DNA from: NCEH01 sp002257205
Lineage (GTDB): Bacteria > Pseudomonadota > Alphaproteobacteria > Rhizobiales > Xanthobacteraceae
Direction: 5' to 3' (one strand)
Length of the DNA stretch: 64,000 bases
Assembly (NCBI RefSeq): GCF_043195105.1
Contig: NZ_JBAFWO010000002.1
Shown here: positions 14,861 through 23,539 of the stretch, one piece after another
How the letters are laid out: each line of letters begins with the position of its first letter
Numbering within the stretch: the first letter of the stretch is position 1
Notes under the pieces: generated by a model
Database searches by the model: none
Seen by the model: only the letters and a program-made list of their open reading frames with translations
Told to the model about the DNA's origin: nothing
Program-made: the position numbers and the translations under genes

Positions 14861-15681
14861 AATCCATCTGGATCTGCGCGGACGATTACGCCCTCGCACC
14901 GGGTGTGTCGGAGGCGATCCGCGCGCTTCTTTCCATGGGCCGGCTGAACGCCACCTCGGTGATGACCGTGTTTCCCGGCCTCGCCGAGGAGGCCGCATGT
15001 CTTGACGAGGCCCTGCGGACGAAGCCCACGCCTACGTCCGCCAGCATCGGGCTGCATGTGACGTTTACGGGCGGATTCACCCCGCTCGCCGCCGATCCGC
15101 TCGGCGGGACGGCTTTCGCGCCGTTGCGGGCGGTCGTCGGGCGTGCGCTCACCGGCCGGCTGGACGCAGCCGCGGTCCGCGCGGAGGTGGAGGCCCAGTT
15201 CCAGGCCTTCCATGCCGCCTTCGGCCGCCCGCCTGCCCATGTGGACGGGCATCAGCATGTGCACCTTCTTCCTGGCATCCGGGGCGTGGTCTTGGAAGCG
15301 ACGGCCCGCCATGCGCCCGGCGCCCTGGTGCGCGACTGCACGCCGGCGCCCCTGGCGCGTCTCGGCTTCGATGCCAAGGCCCGGCTGCTCGGCCTGTTCG
15401 CCACCGGGCTGAAGGCGCAGGCGCAGGCGTGGGGCTTGCCGACCAACAGCGGTTTTGCCGGCGCCTATGATTTCGGCCCAGGGCACGATTTCGTGGCGCT
15501 GCTCGGCCATTTCATCGCCGGGCTTCCCGACGGCGGCCTCGTCATGGTGCATCCCGGCCATCCCGACGCCGTGCTCGCAAGCCGCGATCCGGTCACCGAC
15601 CAGCGCGCGCGCGAATATGCCGCCTTGGCGGGTGACGCCTTTCTGGCGCTGCTGTCCCAGGCGGACGCGCGTCTGGCCTGA
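14857..15681 (+). CDS. YdjC/ChbG/HpnK family carbohydrate deacetylase (NaxD-like)
   Basis: Metal-dependent deacetylase of 274 residues. Starts at GTG 14857 overlapping the glycosyltransferase stop. Family motifs: WICADDYALAPGVSEAI (catalytic and metal Asp pair near residues 8-9), SIGLHVTFTGGF (metal His) and PAHVDGHQHVHLLPGI (metal His residues), then LVMVHPGHPD. YdjC-family NaxD removes the acetyl group from undecaprenyl-phosphate N-acetylgalactosamine in Francisella and Bordetella, after a GT2 enzyme makes it. HpnK of hopanoid clusters is the other named member; there are no other hopanoid genes in this window. The coupled GT2 gene favours the lipid-linked sugar role. Confidence 0.85.
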   Translation: MKSIWICADDYALAPGVSEAIRALLSMGRLNATSVMTVFPGLAEEAACLDEALRTKPTPTSASIGLHVTFTGGFTPLAADPLGGTAFAPLRAVVGRALTGRLDAAAVRAEVEAQFQAFHAAFGRPPAHVDGHQHVHLLPGIRGVVLEATARHAPGALVRDCTPAPLARLGFDAKARLLGLFATGLKAQAQAWGLPTNSGFAGAYDFGPGHDFVALLGHFIAGLPDGGLVMVHPGHPDAVLASRDPVTDQRAREYAALAGDAFLALLSQADARLA

Positions 15682-15732
15682 GTTCTGCCGAACACCGCCG
15701 CCTGGTGGGTGATTCCCCACCGCGGCGCGGAT

Positions 15733-17058
15733 TCAGGATCCCGTTGGGCGCGACGGCGGGGGAGAGACCGGCTTGGGGTCGTAGGCATAGGACAGCGCGT
15801 GATAGAGTGGCTCCGGCGCGAGCAGGCGGGACAGGCCGGCGGCCAGCAGCGCGGTCGCCAGCAGCGGCACCACCAGATGCACTTCGTTGGTCATCTCCAT
15901 GACGATGACGAAGGCGGTCAGTGGCGCCTGAACCACGCCGGCGAAATAGGCCACCATTCCCAGCATGGCCAGCGCGCGCACATCGATATGGGGCAGAAGG
16001 CCGGACAGCGCCGCGCCAAAGCCGGCTCCCACGGAGAGGGAGGGCGAAAACAGCCCGCCGGGAATCCCCGCGGCGGAGGAGAGCAGAGTGGTCACGAGCT
16101 TGATCGGGGCATACCACCACGGATGGGTGATGCCCTGTTCGAGCAGGTCGCGGGTGGGCGCGTAGCCGGAGCCGCCGGCAAAGCCCTCCGTCGTCACGGC
16201 GAGCACCGCCACGATGAGGCCGATCAGGCCCCCGTAGAGCCAGGGCGTGCGCTTCAGGCGGCCGATCATTCCGCTATTGGCGAACGAGAGCGCGACCAGG
16301 CCGCGCGAGAAAATGGCACCGGCGATGCCGCCCATGATCGCGCAGGCGGCGACCGCCGTCCATCCGATCTGCTGGGGGAACGCCTCCGACGGAATGGTAC
16401 CAAAATAGGAATACTGGCCCACCAGCAGCAAGCTCACGAGGCCGGATATGACCACGGCGTAGGAGATCATGCCCGAGAGGCGCTTGTCGTAGGATTTGGC
16501 CATCTCCTCGATGGCGAACATGATGCCGGCCAGCGGCGTGTTGAAGGCGCCCGCGATGCCGGCCGCAGCGCCCGCGAGGATCAGGCCGTTGGCGCGGCCG
16601 ATGCCGACGAATCCCGCGAGCATCACCATGATCGCGCAGCCGAGCTGCACGGTCGGCCCCTCCCGGCCGATGGAGGCGCCTACGGCGAGGCCGGCGATGG
16701 TGAGGGCGACCTTGCCCAGAGTCACCTTCACGCTGAGCAGCCGGGCGCGATGGGCGGGATCGTTCGACCGGCGCGCGGATATGGCTTGCGGGATCCCGCT
16801 GCCCTGGGCGCCGTCGAAATAGCGGGCGGTGAGATGAGCGAACAGGCCGAAGCCGACCGGCGTTATGATCAGCAGCGCGTACGGCACCTCGTGCGAGATG
16901 GCGACATACAGCTCCTGCCCGCGATCGGCGGCGGCGGCAAACAGGACGGACGCGAGTCCAACCGCCACCGCGCCCAGGAGAAAGACGCATCGGCGCTGCC
17001 AGAAGATCCGCGACGTGAGAGCGACCCGCACACGCCGCAAATCCCGTTTAAACATCAT
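15733..17058 (-). CDS. ClC-type chloride/proton antiporter
   Basis: Polytopic inner-membrane protein of 441 residues from the ClC family. It has the anion-binding motif GSGIP (as AQGSGIPQAI), the gating-glutamate motif GREGPTVQLG, and GIPGGLFSPSLSVGAGFG. It also has the AIEEM segment, whose Glu corresponds to the proton glutamate of the E. coli antiporter. With both glutamates present, exchange of H+ for Cl- is more likely than a passive channel. There is no C-terminal CBS domain. Monocistronic; convergent with the YdjC-family gene. Confidence 0.92.
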   Translation of the reverse strand: MMFKRDLRRVRVALTSRIFWQRRCVFLLGAVAVGLASVLFAAAADRGQELYVAISHEVPYALLIITPVGFGLFAHLTARYFDGAQGSGIPQAISARRSNDPAHRARLLSVKVTLGKVALTIAGLAVGASIGREGPTVQLGCAIMVMLAGFVGIGRANGLILAGAAAGIAGAFNTPLAGIMFAIEEMAKSYDKRLSGMISYAVVISGLVSLLLVGQYSYFGTIPSEAFPQQIGWTAVAACAIMGGIAGAIFSRGLVALSFANSGMIGRLKRTPWLYGGLIGLIVAVLAVTTEGFAGGSGYAPTRDLLEQGITHPWWYAPIKLVTTLLSSAAGIPGGLFSPSLSVGAGFGAALSGLLPHIDVRALAMLGMVAYFAGVVQAPLTAFVIVMEMTNEVHLVVPLLATALLAAGLSRLLAPEPLYHALSYAYDPKPVSPPPSRPTGS

Positions 17059-17212
17059 GGTTCCCGCCTCACGCCCAGCCTTCCCAGGCGTTACGGGCTA
17101 GCGGCGCCACCGTCAATGCGCATGAACGGGAAAAGGCTCGGAATGCGGCGGTTCGGCCCATTGGGCCGGCGCTCCCACTTGGCGACAGACCACCGGGGGC
17201 GGGCGGACGCCT

Positions 17213-17518
17213 CTATTTGGAAACCGACTTGCGCTGAAGGGAGGGCTTCAGGGCAACCGGAGCTTCCACCATCTCCGCGCTCAAGCGCGCCACCGCGCGG
17301 CAGAAGATGGACATCACCAGCGCGGCAATGGCGCAAATGATGAGCTTGAACAGAAGGTCAAAGCCGGACATGGCCGCCTGAGGAAGATCAAACCCGTAAA
17401 TCAGATATAAGAAAAGCGAGTAAGCCGTAGACGCAATCATCGAACACGTCAAAATCGCCGCGCAAGCGACGAAGAAAAACATGGACAATACGTTCATCAA
17501 CTCCTGAACTTTGCGCAT
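17213..17518 (-). CDS. small two-helix membrane protein of unknown function
   Basis: A 101-residue ORF with GGGGAAG four bases before the ATG. Two hydrophobic stretches (VLSMFFFVACAAILTCSMIASTAY and LLFKLIICAIAALVMSIFCRAV) predict two transmembrane helices, with a basic C-terminal tail (LKPSLQRKSVSK). No known domain recognised. The codon use and ribosome binding site support a real gene. The flanking intergenic DNA is AT-richer than average. Confidence 0.65.
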   Translation of the reverse strand: MRKVQELMNVLSMFFFVACAAILTCSMIASTAYSLFLYLIYGFDLPQAAMSGFDLLFKLIICAIAALVMSIFCRAVARLSAEMVEAPVALKPSLQRKSVSK

Positions 17519-17766
17519 AAAACTTCCCCGTTAGCGGAGCTTCGTGAAACGGGTCAACTTGCGTCCGACTAAAATCATGATCTAAACACCCGATGGCTTT
17601 GCAATTATAGCAAACCCTAAGGGCAAGTTAAAGGGTGTCGCACAAGTTATCGAATGCGTGAATAAATCGGTTTACTCAGGTGAAATTTGTGTCCCGCTAC
17701 CTTTGCATTTGCTGCGATGCACTGTGTCGCAGCATTGAGCGCGACAATCCTATGCGACGTGTCGCC

Positions 17767-19509
17767 TCATGCTGCCGCTGGCGCCAATCGGGATGCGGCC
17801 AGCGTGCGCGGTGATTGCGCGCCCTCCAACGCCAGCGCCGTGTCGTGCAGCGCCACCAGGGTGGAGCGATGGCCGATGGACAATAGCACCACCTTCGGCA
17901 GGCGCTGCGCGATCAAAGCATAGAGCCGCGCTTCCAGGGGCTCGTCCAACGCGGCGGTAGCCTCGTCCAGCAGCAGCACGTCGGGCCGCACCAGCAGCAC
18001 GCGGGCGATGGAGAGGCGCTGCTGTTCGCCGAGCGAGAGCACATGGGGCCACGCGGCCGCCTCTTCGAGGCGCAGCACGAGAGCGGGAAGCCCCACCGCC
18101 GTCAGCACATCCTCGAACTGGGCGCGCTCATAGGCCTCCGGCTCGGCGGGATAGGAGAGGGCGGCATCCAGCCGGCCGGCGGGAATATAGGGCCGCTGCG
18201 GCAGGATCATCAGCCGCGCCTGCTCGGGCAGGGCGATTTCCCCCTCGCCGAACGGCCAGATGCCGGCGATCGCCCGCAACAAGGTGGTCTTGCCGGCACC
18301 CGACGGCCCGGTCACCAGCACCCGCTCACCCGGATGGGCGGAGATGCCCTGCGCGTGCAGCAAGGCGCTGCCATTGGGAAGGCGCACGTCCAGATTGGTA
18401 AGCCGCACCTCGGTGCCGCCGCTCTGCACATGGCGGAAGGCCGGAGCATTGGCATCGCGCTTCACCGCCGCCATGGAGGCTTCGAAACCGGTGAGCCGGT
18501 TCACCACTGCGGTCCATTCAGCCAGGGTCGAATAAGAGGAGATGAAGAAGGAAAACGAACTCTGCACGGACGAGAAGGCGGAGGCTGTCTGCATCATCGG
18601 CCCAAGCAGGATGGCGCCGGAGAAATAGGCCGGCGACACTACAACATAGGGGAAGATGGTGGAGATCTGGTTGTAGCCTGCGGAGAACCAGGTCAGGCGC
18701 TTCTGCGCGCCCATGAGGGCGAAGAAATTCTCCCGGATGCGAGAGAAGCGGCCGGTCAGGCGGCGCTCTTCCGCCGGCTCGCCGCGCAGCAGCGCGATTT
18801 GCTCGGCATTCTCGCGCACCCGCACCAGGTCCACGCGGAAGTCGGCTTCGTAGCGCTGCTGGTCGAAATTGAGGCGCACCAGCGGTTTGCCGATGAGATG
18901 GGCGAGCCAGGTGCCGACGCCGGCATAAATCAACGCAGCCCAGAACAGATAGCCCGGAATGAGGAGGCTGGTGCCGAAAAGCTTGAGGTCATAGGAGCCG
19001 GACAGGCCCCACAGGATCACGCTGAACGAGGCCAGCGACACGATGGTGCCCAGAAGCCCGATGCCGACGCCGATGGTCTGGCTGACGAACATGTTCACGT
19101 CTTCGGCGATGCGCTGGTCGGGATTATCCGCCGAATCACCGGACAGGCGCAGCCGATAATGCGTCTCGTCCGCCAGCCAATGGTCGAGATAGCGCTTGGT
19201 GAGCCAGCGCCGCCAGCGGATCTGGAGCCATTGCTTGAGATAGATCTGGTACACGGCGACGATGATCGCGCCGGCCGCAATGCCGCAGAACACCAGCAAT
19301 TGCTTCTGGAACGCCGGAAAGTTCTTTTCCTGAATGGCGTCGTAAAAGGCGCTGTTCCATTGGTTCAGCAGCACCGTGGCATAGACCCAGCCAAGTTCCA
19401 GGGCGATCACCGCCGCGAGCAGGCCGAGCGCGCTCCAGCGCTCCTCGCTGCGGAAATAGGGCAGGGCAAGACGGCGGATATCGCGGAGCAGACGGAAGAG
19501 GGAGCGCAT
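17767..19509 (-). CDS. ABC transporter, fused permease-ATPase (SbmA/YddA-like, ABC_membrane_2)
   Basis: A 580-residue half-transporter with an N-terminal membrane domain of about six helices (RSEERWSALGLLAAVIALELGWVYATVLLNQWNSAFYDAIQ, typical of the BacA/SbmA-YddA group) and a C-terminal nucleotide-binding domain. The ATPase has Walker A GPSGAGKTT, signature LSLGEQQR and Walker B VLLLDEATAALD. Unlike SbmA or BacA proper, which lack an ATPase, this type does hydrolyse ATP. Homodimerisation is expected. Substrate unknown; relatives handle peptides, cobalamin or very-long-chain fatty acids. The start at 19507-19509 follows AGGA by 6 bases. Confidence 0.9.
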   Translation of the reverse strand: MRSLFRLLRDIRRLALPYFRSEERWSALGLLAAVIALELGWVYATVLLNQWNSAFYDAIQEKNFPAFQKQLLVFCGIAAGAIIVAVYQIYLKQWLQIRWRRWLTKRYLDHWLADETHYRLRLSGDSADNPDQRIAEDVNMFVSQTIGVGIGLLGTIVSLASFSVILWGLSGSYDLKLFGTSLLIPGYLFWAALIYAGVGTWLAHLIGKPLVRLNFDQQRYEADFRVDLVRVRENAEQIALLRGEPAEERRLTGRFSRIRENFFALMGAQKRLTWFSAGYNQISTIFPYVVVSPAYFSGAILLGPMMQTASAFSSVQSSFSFFISSYSTLAEWTAVVNRLTGFEASMAAVKRDANAPAFRHVQSGGTEVRLTNLDVRLPNGSALLHAQGISAHPGERVLVTGPSGAGKTTLLRAIAGIWPFGEGEIALPEQARLMILPQRPYIPAGRLDAALSYPAEPEAYERAQFEDVLTAVGLPALVLRLEEAAAWPHVLSLGEQQRLSIARVLLVRPDVLLLDEATAALDEPLEARLYALIAQRLPKVVLLSIGHRSTLVALHDTALALEGAQSPRTLAASRLAPAAA

Positions 19510-19648
19510 CGCGGTCCTGGCGTTGGTGACTTTCGCGCACCATAGGCCCAGGGCACGTGAAAAAACGATGGCCGGCATATTACCGCTTAGTCAGGTTCGG
19601 AACCGAAGGTCATCGCATTGCGAACCCCAGGCGGACCCCGGCGGCCGG

Positions 19649-21274
19649 TCAGGCCTCCTTCGCCATTTCCCGCAGCTTGAATTTCTGGATCTTGCCGGTG
19701 GAGGTCTTGGGGATCTCATCGAAAATGATGTGGCGCGGGCATTTGTAGCCGGCGAGATGGGCCCGGCAATGGGCGATCAGCTCCTCCGCCGTGACGCTCG
19801 CGCCTTCCCGCACTTCCACGAAGGCGACCGGGGTTTCGCCCCATTTGTCGTCCGCACGCGCCACCACGGCGGCGGCGCTGACGGCCGGATGCTTGTAGAG
19901 CGCGTCTTCAACTTCAATTGATGAGATGTTCTCGCCCCCGGAAATGATGATGTCCTTCGAGCGGTCCTTGAGCTGCACATAGCCGTCGGGATGCTTCACC
20001 CCGAGGTCGCCGGAATGGAACCAGCCACCGGAGAAGGCCTTGTCGGTCGCGGGCGGGTTCTTCAGATAGCCCTTCATCACCACATTGCCGCGGAACATGA
20101 CTTCTCCCAGCGTCTCGCCATCGGCCGGCACCGGCACCATGGTATCGGGGTCCATCACGTCCAGCGCCTCCAGCGCGCCGTAGCGCACGCCCTGGCGCGA
20201 TTTCTTCGCCGCCCGTTCGGGCGCGGGAAGCGCATTCCATTCCGCGTGCCATTCGTTCACGACCGCCGGGCCGTACACTTCGGTCAGGCCATAGACGTGG
20301 GTGACGTTGAAGCCGGCCTCTTGCATGGCGGCGAGCACGGCGGCCGGCGGCGGGGCGGCGGCGGTGATGAATTCGACCACGTGCGGCAGGGGGCGCTTGT
20401 CGCTGTCCGGCGCATTGAGCAGCGTCGACATGACGATGGGCGCGCCGCACATATGGGTGACGCCATAGTCCGCGAACGCATCGAAGATGGGCTTCGCACG
20501 GACCTGCCGCAGGCACACATGCGTGCCGGCGGCGAGCGATACCGACCACGGGAAGCACCAGCCGTTGCAGTGGAACATGGGCAGCGTCCACAGATAGACC
20601 GGATGCCGGCCCATGGCGCAGGTCACCACATTGCCCACCGCCAGCAGATGCGCGCCGCGATGGTGATAGACCACGCCCTTCGGGTCGCCCGTGGTACCGG
20701 AGGTATAGTTCAGCGCGATGGCGTTCCATTCGTCGCCGGGCATGGCCCAGTCATATTCGGGATTGCCGGTGGCGAGGAAATCCTCATATTCCAGTTCGCC
20801 GATGCGGGCGCCGGCGCCGGTGAATTCGGGGTCGTCATAATCGATGACGATCGGCTTGTTGGTGGAGAGCGCCAGCGCCGCCTTGATGACGGGCGAGAAT
20901 TCGCGATCCGTGATCAGCACCTTCGCTTCGCCATGCTCCAGCGTGAAGGCGAGGATCGCCGCGTCGAGGCGGGTATTGAGCGCATTCAGCACCGCGCCGC
21001 ACATGGGCACGCCGTAATGGGCTTCCAGCATGGCGGGCACGTTCGGCAGCATCACTGCCACCGTATCGTTGGGGCCGACCCCGCGCTTTTCCAGCGCCGA
21101 GGCGAGGCGCCGCGCGCGGGCATAGAAATCGCGATAATTGCGGCGCAGGGTGCCGTGAATGATCGCCGTGTGCTCGGGAAACACGCACGCGGCCCGTTCC
21201 AGGAAGCCAAGCGGGGTCAGCGGCTGGAAATTGGCGGGCGTCCGGTCGAGATCGCGATCATAAATGCTCACCAT
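19649..21274 (-). CDS. AMP-dependent acyl-CoA synthetase (AlkK/DmdB-like)
   Basis: Activates a carboxylic acid to its CoA thioester using ATP. The 541-residue protein has the adenylate-forming P-loop YTSGTTGDPKG, the YGLTEVYG motif, the GWFHSGDLGVKHPDGY hinge region and the catalytic lysine in TSTGKIQKFKLR near the C-terminus. The N-terminal TPLGFLERAACVFPEHTAIIHG and overall pattern match the medium-chain / methylmercaptopropionate-CoA ligase group. The exact acid is unknown. Divergent from the propionyl-CoA synthetase gene 179 bases away, and the two may serve the same short-chain acid metabolism. Confidence 0.9.
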   Translation of the reverse strand: MVSIYDRDLDRTPANFQPLTPLGFLERAACVFPEHTAIIHGTLRRNYRDFYARARRLASALEKRGVGPNDTVAVMLPNVPAMLEAHYGVPMCGAVLNALNTRLDAAILAFTLEHGEAKVLITDREFSPVIKAALALSTNKPIVIDYDDPEFTGAGARIGELEYEDFLATGNPEYDWAMPGDEWNAIALNYTSGTTGDPKGVVYHHRGAHLLAVGNVVTCAMGRHPVYLWTLPMFHCNGWCFPWSVSLAAGTHVCLRQVRAKPIFDAFADYGVTHMCGAPIVMSTLLNAPDSDKRPLPHVVEFITAAAPPPAAVLAAMQEAGFNVTHVYGLTEVYGPAVVNEWHAEWNALPAPERAAKKSRQGVRYGALEALDVMDPDTMVPVPADGETLGEVMFRGNVVMKGYLKNPPATDKAFSGGWFHSGDLGVKHPDGYVQLKDRSKDIIISGGENISSIEVEDALYKHPAVSAAAVVARADDKWGETPVAFVEVREGASVTAEELIAHCRAHLAGYKCPRHIIFDEIPKTSTGKIQKFKLREMAKEA

Positions 21275-21453
21275 GGCGCTTCCCCTATCTTTTTGGGCCG
21301 TAACGGCGGGCCGAACCTAGCTGAGCCGTTCGGGCCGGCGCAATCACCCCGTGTGGTCGACAAAGGTCGTACGCAGTAGAGCGGACTTGCGTTGTGAAAT
21401 CCCCCGCGCATCATGCGCGCCAATCAGAACACGTCTATCGGGAGGAACGTGCC

Positions 21454-23373
21454 ATGCTCGACCTGGGCTCCAGCCGCTATGGCGAGGTTTATGCCCGCTG
21501 GCAGAGCGATCCGCAGGCCTTCTGGGCGGAAGCGGCGCGCGACATTGCCTGGATCGCGCCTGCGCGCACCGTGTTCGATCCCGACCTTGGACCCTATGGC
21601 CGCTGGTTTGTCGGTGGGGTGTGCAACACCTGCTTCAATGCGGTGGACCGCCATGTGGACGCCGGGCGCGGCGCGCAGGTGGCGCTGATCCACGACAGCC
21701 CGGTCACTGGCGTCAAGCGCGAAATCACCTATTCCGCCTTGCTGGCGGAAGTGCGCACCCTCGGCGCCGTGCTGCGCGACATGGGCGTCGGCAAGGGCGA
21801 CCGCGTCGTCATCTATATGCCCATGGTGCCCGAGGCGGTGATCGCCATGCTGGCGTGCGCGCGCATCGGCGCCATCCATTCGGTGGTGTTCGGCGGCTTC
21901 GCGGCCAAGGAACTGGCGGTGCGCATCGACGATGCGGCGCCAAAAGTGATCCTCGCCGCCTCGTGCGGCATCGAGCCCAATCGCGTGGTGCCCTACAAGC
22001 CGCTGCTGGATGCGGCCATCGCGATGGCGACAGTAAAGCCCTCGGGCTGCCTGATCCTCCAGCGGCCGCAGCTTGCGGCGGACATGGTGGAAGGCCGCGA
22101 TCTCGACTGGGCCGAGCAGCGGGCAACCGCCGCCGCCGCCGGACGGGGCGTGGATTGCGCCCCCATGGGCGCCACTGATCCGCTCTATATCCTTTATACC
22201 TCGGGCACCACCGGCATCCCCAAGGGGGTGGTGCGCGACACCGGCGGCCATATGGTGGCGCTGCGCTGGACCATGGACAATCTCTACGGCCTCAAGCCCG
22301 GCGACGTGTTCTGGACCGCCTCCGACATCGGCTGGGTGGTCGGCCATTCCTACATCGTCTATGGCCCCCTGCTGATGGGCTGCACCTCCGTGATCTATGA
22401 AGGCAAGCCGGTGGGCACGCCCGATCCCGGCGCATTCTGGCGCGTGGTGGCCGAGCACAAGGTCGCGGCGCTGTTCACCGCGCCCACCGCTTTGCGCGCC
22501 ATCAAGAAGGAAGACCCGGACGCGACCTTCCTTGCCCGCTACGACACCTCCTCGCTGCGCACCCTGTTCCTCGCCGGCGAGCGGGCCGATCCCGATACGG
22601 TCGCCTGGGCCGGGGAAAAGCTGAAGGTGCCGGTGGTGGACCATTGGTGGCAGACGGAAACCGGCTGGGGCATCGTCGGCAATCCGGTCGGGCTCGGCCT
22701 TCTGCCCATCAAGCCCGGCTCGCCCACGGTGCCGCTGCCCGGCTATGACATTCATATCGTGGATGAAGCGGCAAAGCCGATGGCGAATGGCGTCATGGGC
22801 TCGATCGTCATCAAGCTGCCCCTGCCTCCGGGCTGCCTGCCCACCTTGTGGCAGCAGGACGAGCGGTTCCGCGAGAGTTATCTCGCCGAATTCCCCGGCT
22901 ATTACAAAACCTCGGATGCCGGCTATCTCGACGACGACGGCTATGTGTTCGTGATGGGCCGCACCGACGACATCATCAATGTCGCCGGCCACCGCCTCTC
23001 CACCGGCGGCATGGAGGAGGTGCTGTCCTCCCATCCCGATGTGGCGGAGTGCGCGGTGATCGGCGTTAAGGATGCGCTGAAGGGCGAGATCCCGTGCGGC
23101 TTCGTGGTGCTGAAGGCCGGCGAGCGGCGCGCGCCGGAGATCATCGAGCGGGAATTGGTCGGCCTCGTGCGCGACCGGATCGGCCCGGTGGCCGCCTTCA
23201 AGCTGGCGGTGACCGTGGCGCGCCTGCCCAAGACGCGTTCTGGCAAGATCCTGCGCGGCACCATGAAGAAGATCGCCGACGCGGACGTGTGGACCGCGCC
23301 CGCCACCATCGACGATCCGGCGGTGCTGGAGGAGATCGGCGCCGTGCTGAAGCAGCGCGGCTATGGAGTCTAG
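21454..23373 (+). CDS. prpE: propionyl-CoA synthetase
   Basis: Activates propionate (and probably acetate) to its CoA ester. The 639-residue product resembles PrpE rather than Acs: GRWFVGGVCNTCFNAVDRHVDAGRG, YTSGTTGIPKGVVRDTGGH, the DIGWVVGHSYIVYGPL segment, VVDHWWQTETGWGI and the acetylatable catalytic lysine in KTRSGKILRGTMKKI. The ATG at 21454 follows GGAGGAA, while the longer frame has no site. No methylcitrate genes are in the window, so the methylmalonyl-CoA route elsewhere is likely. Confidence 0.93.
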   Translation: MLDLGSSRYGEVYARWQSDPQAFWAEAARDIAWIAPARTVFDPDLGPYGRWFVGGVCNTCFNAVDRHVDAGRGAQVALIHDSPVTGVKREITYSALLAEVRTLGAVLRDMGVGKGDRVVIYMPMVPEAVIAMLACARIGAIHSVVFGGFAAKELAVRIDDAAPKVILAASCGIEPNRVVPYKPLLDAAIAMATVKPSGCLILQRPQLAADMVEGRDLDWAEQRATAAAAGRGVDCAPMGATDPLYILYTSGTTGIPKGVVRDTGGHMVALRWTMDNLYGLKPGDVFWTASDIGWVVGHSYIVYGPLLMGCTSVIYEGKPVGTPDPGAFWRVVAEHKVAALFTAPTALRAIKKEDPDATFLARYDTSSLRTLFLAGERADPDTVAWAGEKLKVPVVDHWWQTETGWGIVGNPVGLGLLPIKPGSPTVPLPGYDIHIVDEAAKPMANGVMGSIVIKLPLPPGCLPTLWQQDERFRESYLAEFPGYYKTSDAGYLDDDGYVFVMGRTDDIINVAGHRLSTGGMEEVLSSHPDVAECAVIGVKDALKGEIPCGFVVLKAGERRAPEIIERELVGLVRDRIGPVAAFKLAVTVARLPKTRSGKILRGTMKKIADADVWTAPATIDDPAVLEEIGAVLKQRGYGV

Positions 23374-23383
23374 AGCGTATTCA

Positions 23384-23408
23384 GTTCGGCGACCAGTGTT
23401 CGCCGAAC
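23384..23408 (+). repeat. perfect hairpin after prpE
   Basis: GTTCGGCGA / TCGCCGAAC (9 bp, loop CCAGTGT) eleven bases after the prpE stop. No T-tract follows, so termination would need Rho; it may protect the 3' end. Confidence 0.5.
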
Positions 23409-23478
23409 GTGCCTAGCGCTTGGCGGGCGAAAAACCGCGCTCCTTCGGCGCAAGCCTCGGCACAGTACGGCACCGTAG

Positions 23479-23517
23479 AACGGACCGGGTGGGGATGAAA
23501 ATCCCGATCCGTCCGTT
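23479..23517 (+). promoter_or_regulatory. leader hairpin upstream of the radical SAM gene
   Basis: A long imperfect hairpin (AACGGACcgGGtgGGGAT, loop gaaa, ATCCCgATCCGTCCGTT) ends about 20 bases before the radical SAM start. It does not match a known riboswitch by eye and has no typical cobalamin-box sequence. Post-transcriptional control is a possibility. Confidence 0.4.
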
Positions 23518-23539
23518 ACGCCGGTGGTGAGCCTTGCCG

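Noticed and set aside
15709..17340. A 543-codon plus-strand frame opposite the ClC gene
   Set aside because: Shadow of the ClC antiporter, which has all family motifs in the minus frame.
19600..19630. Second EcfG-like promoter (GGAAC ... CGAA)
   Set aside because: The -10 element is CGAA instead of CGTT and no gene or hairpin follows in the right orientation.
23374..23539. Cobalamin riboswitch upstream of the B12-type radical SAM gene
   Set aside because: Hairpins are present but the conserved B12-box sequence and pseudoknot elements are not recognisable.
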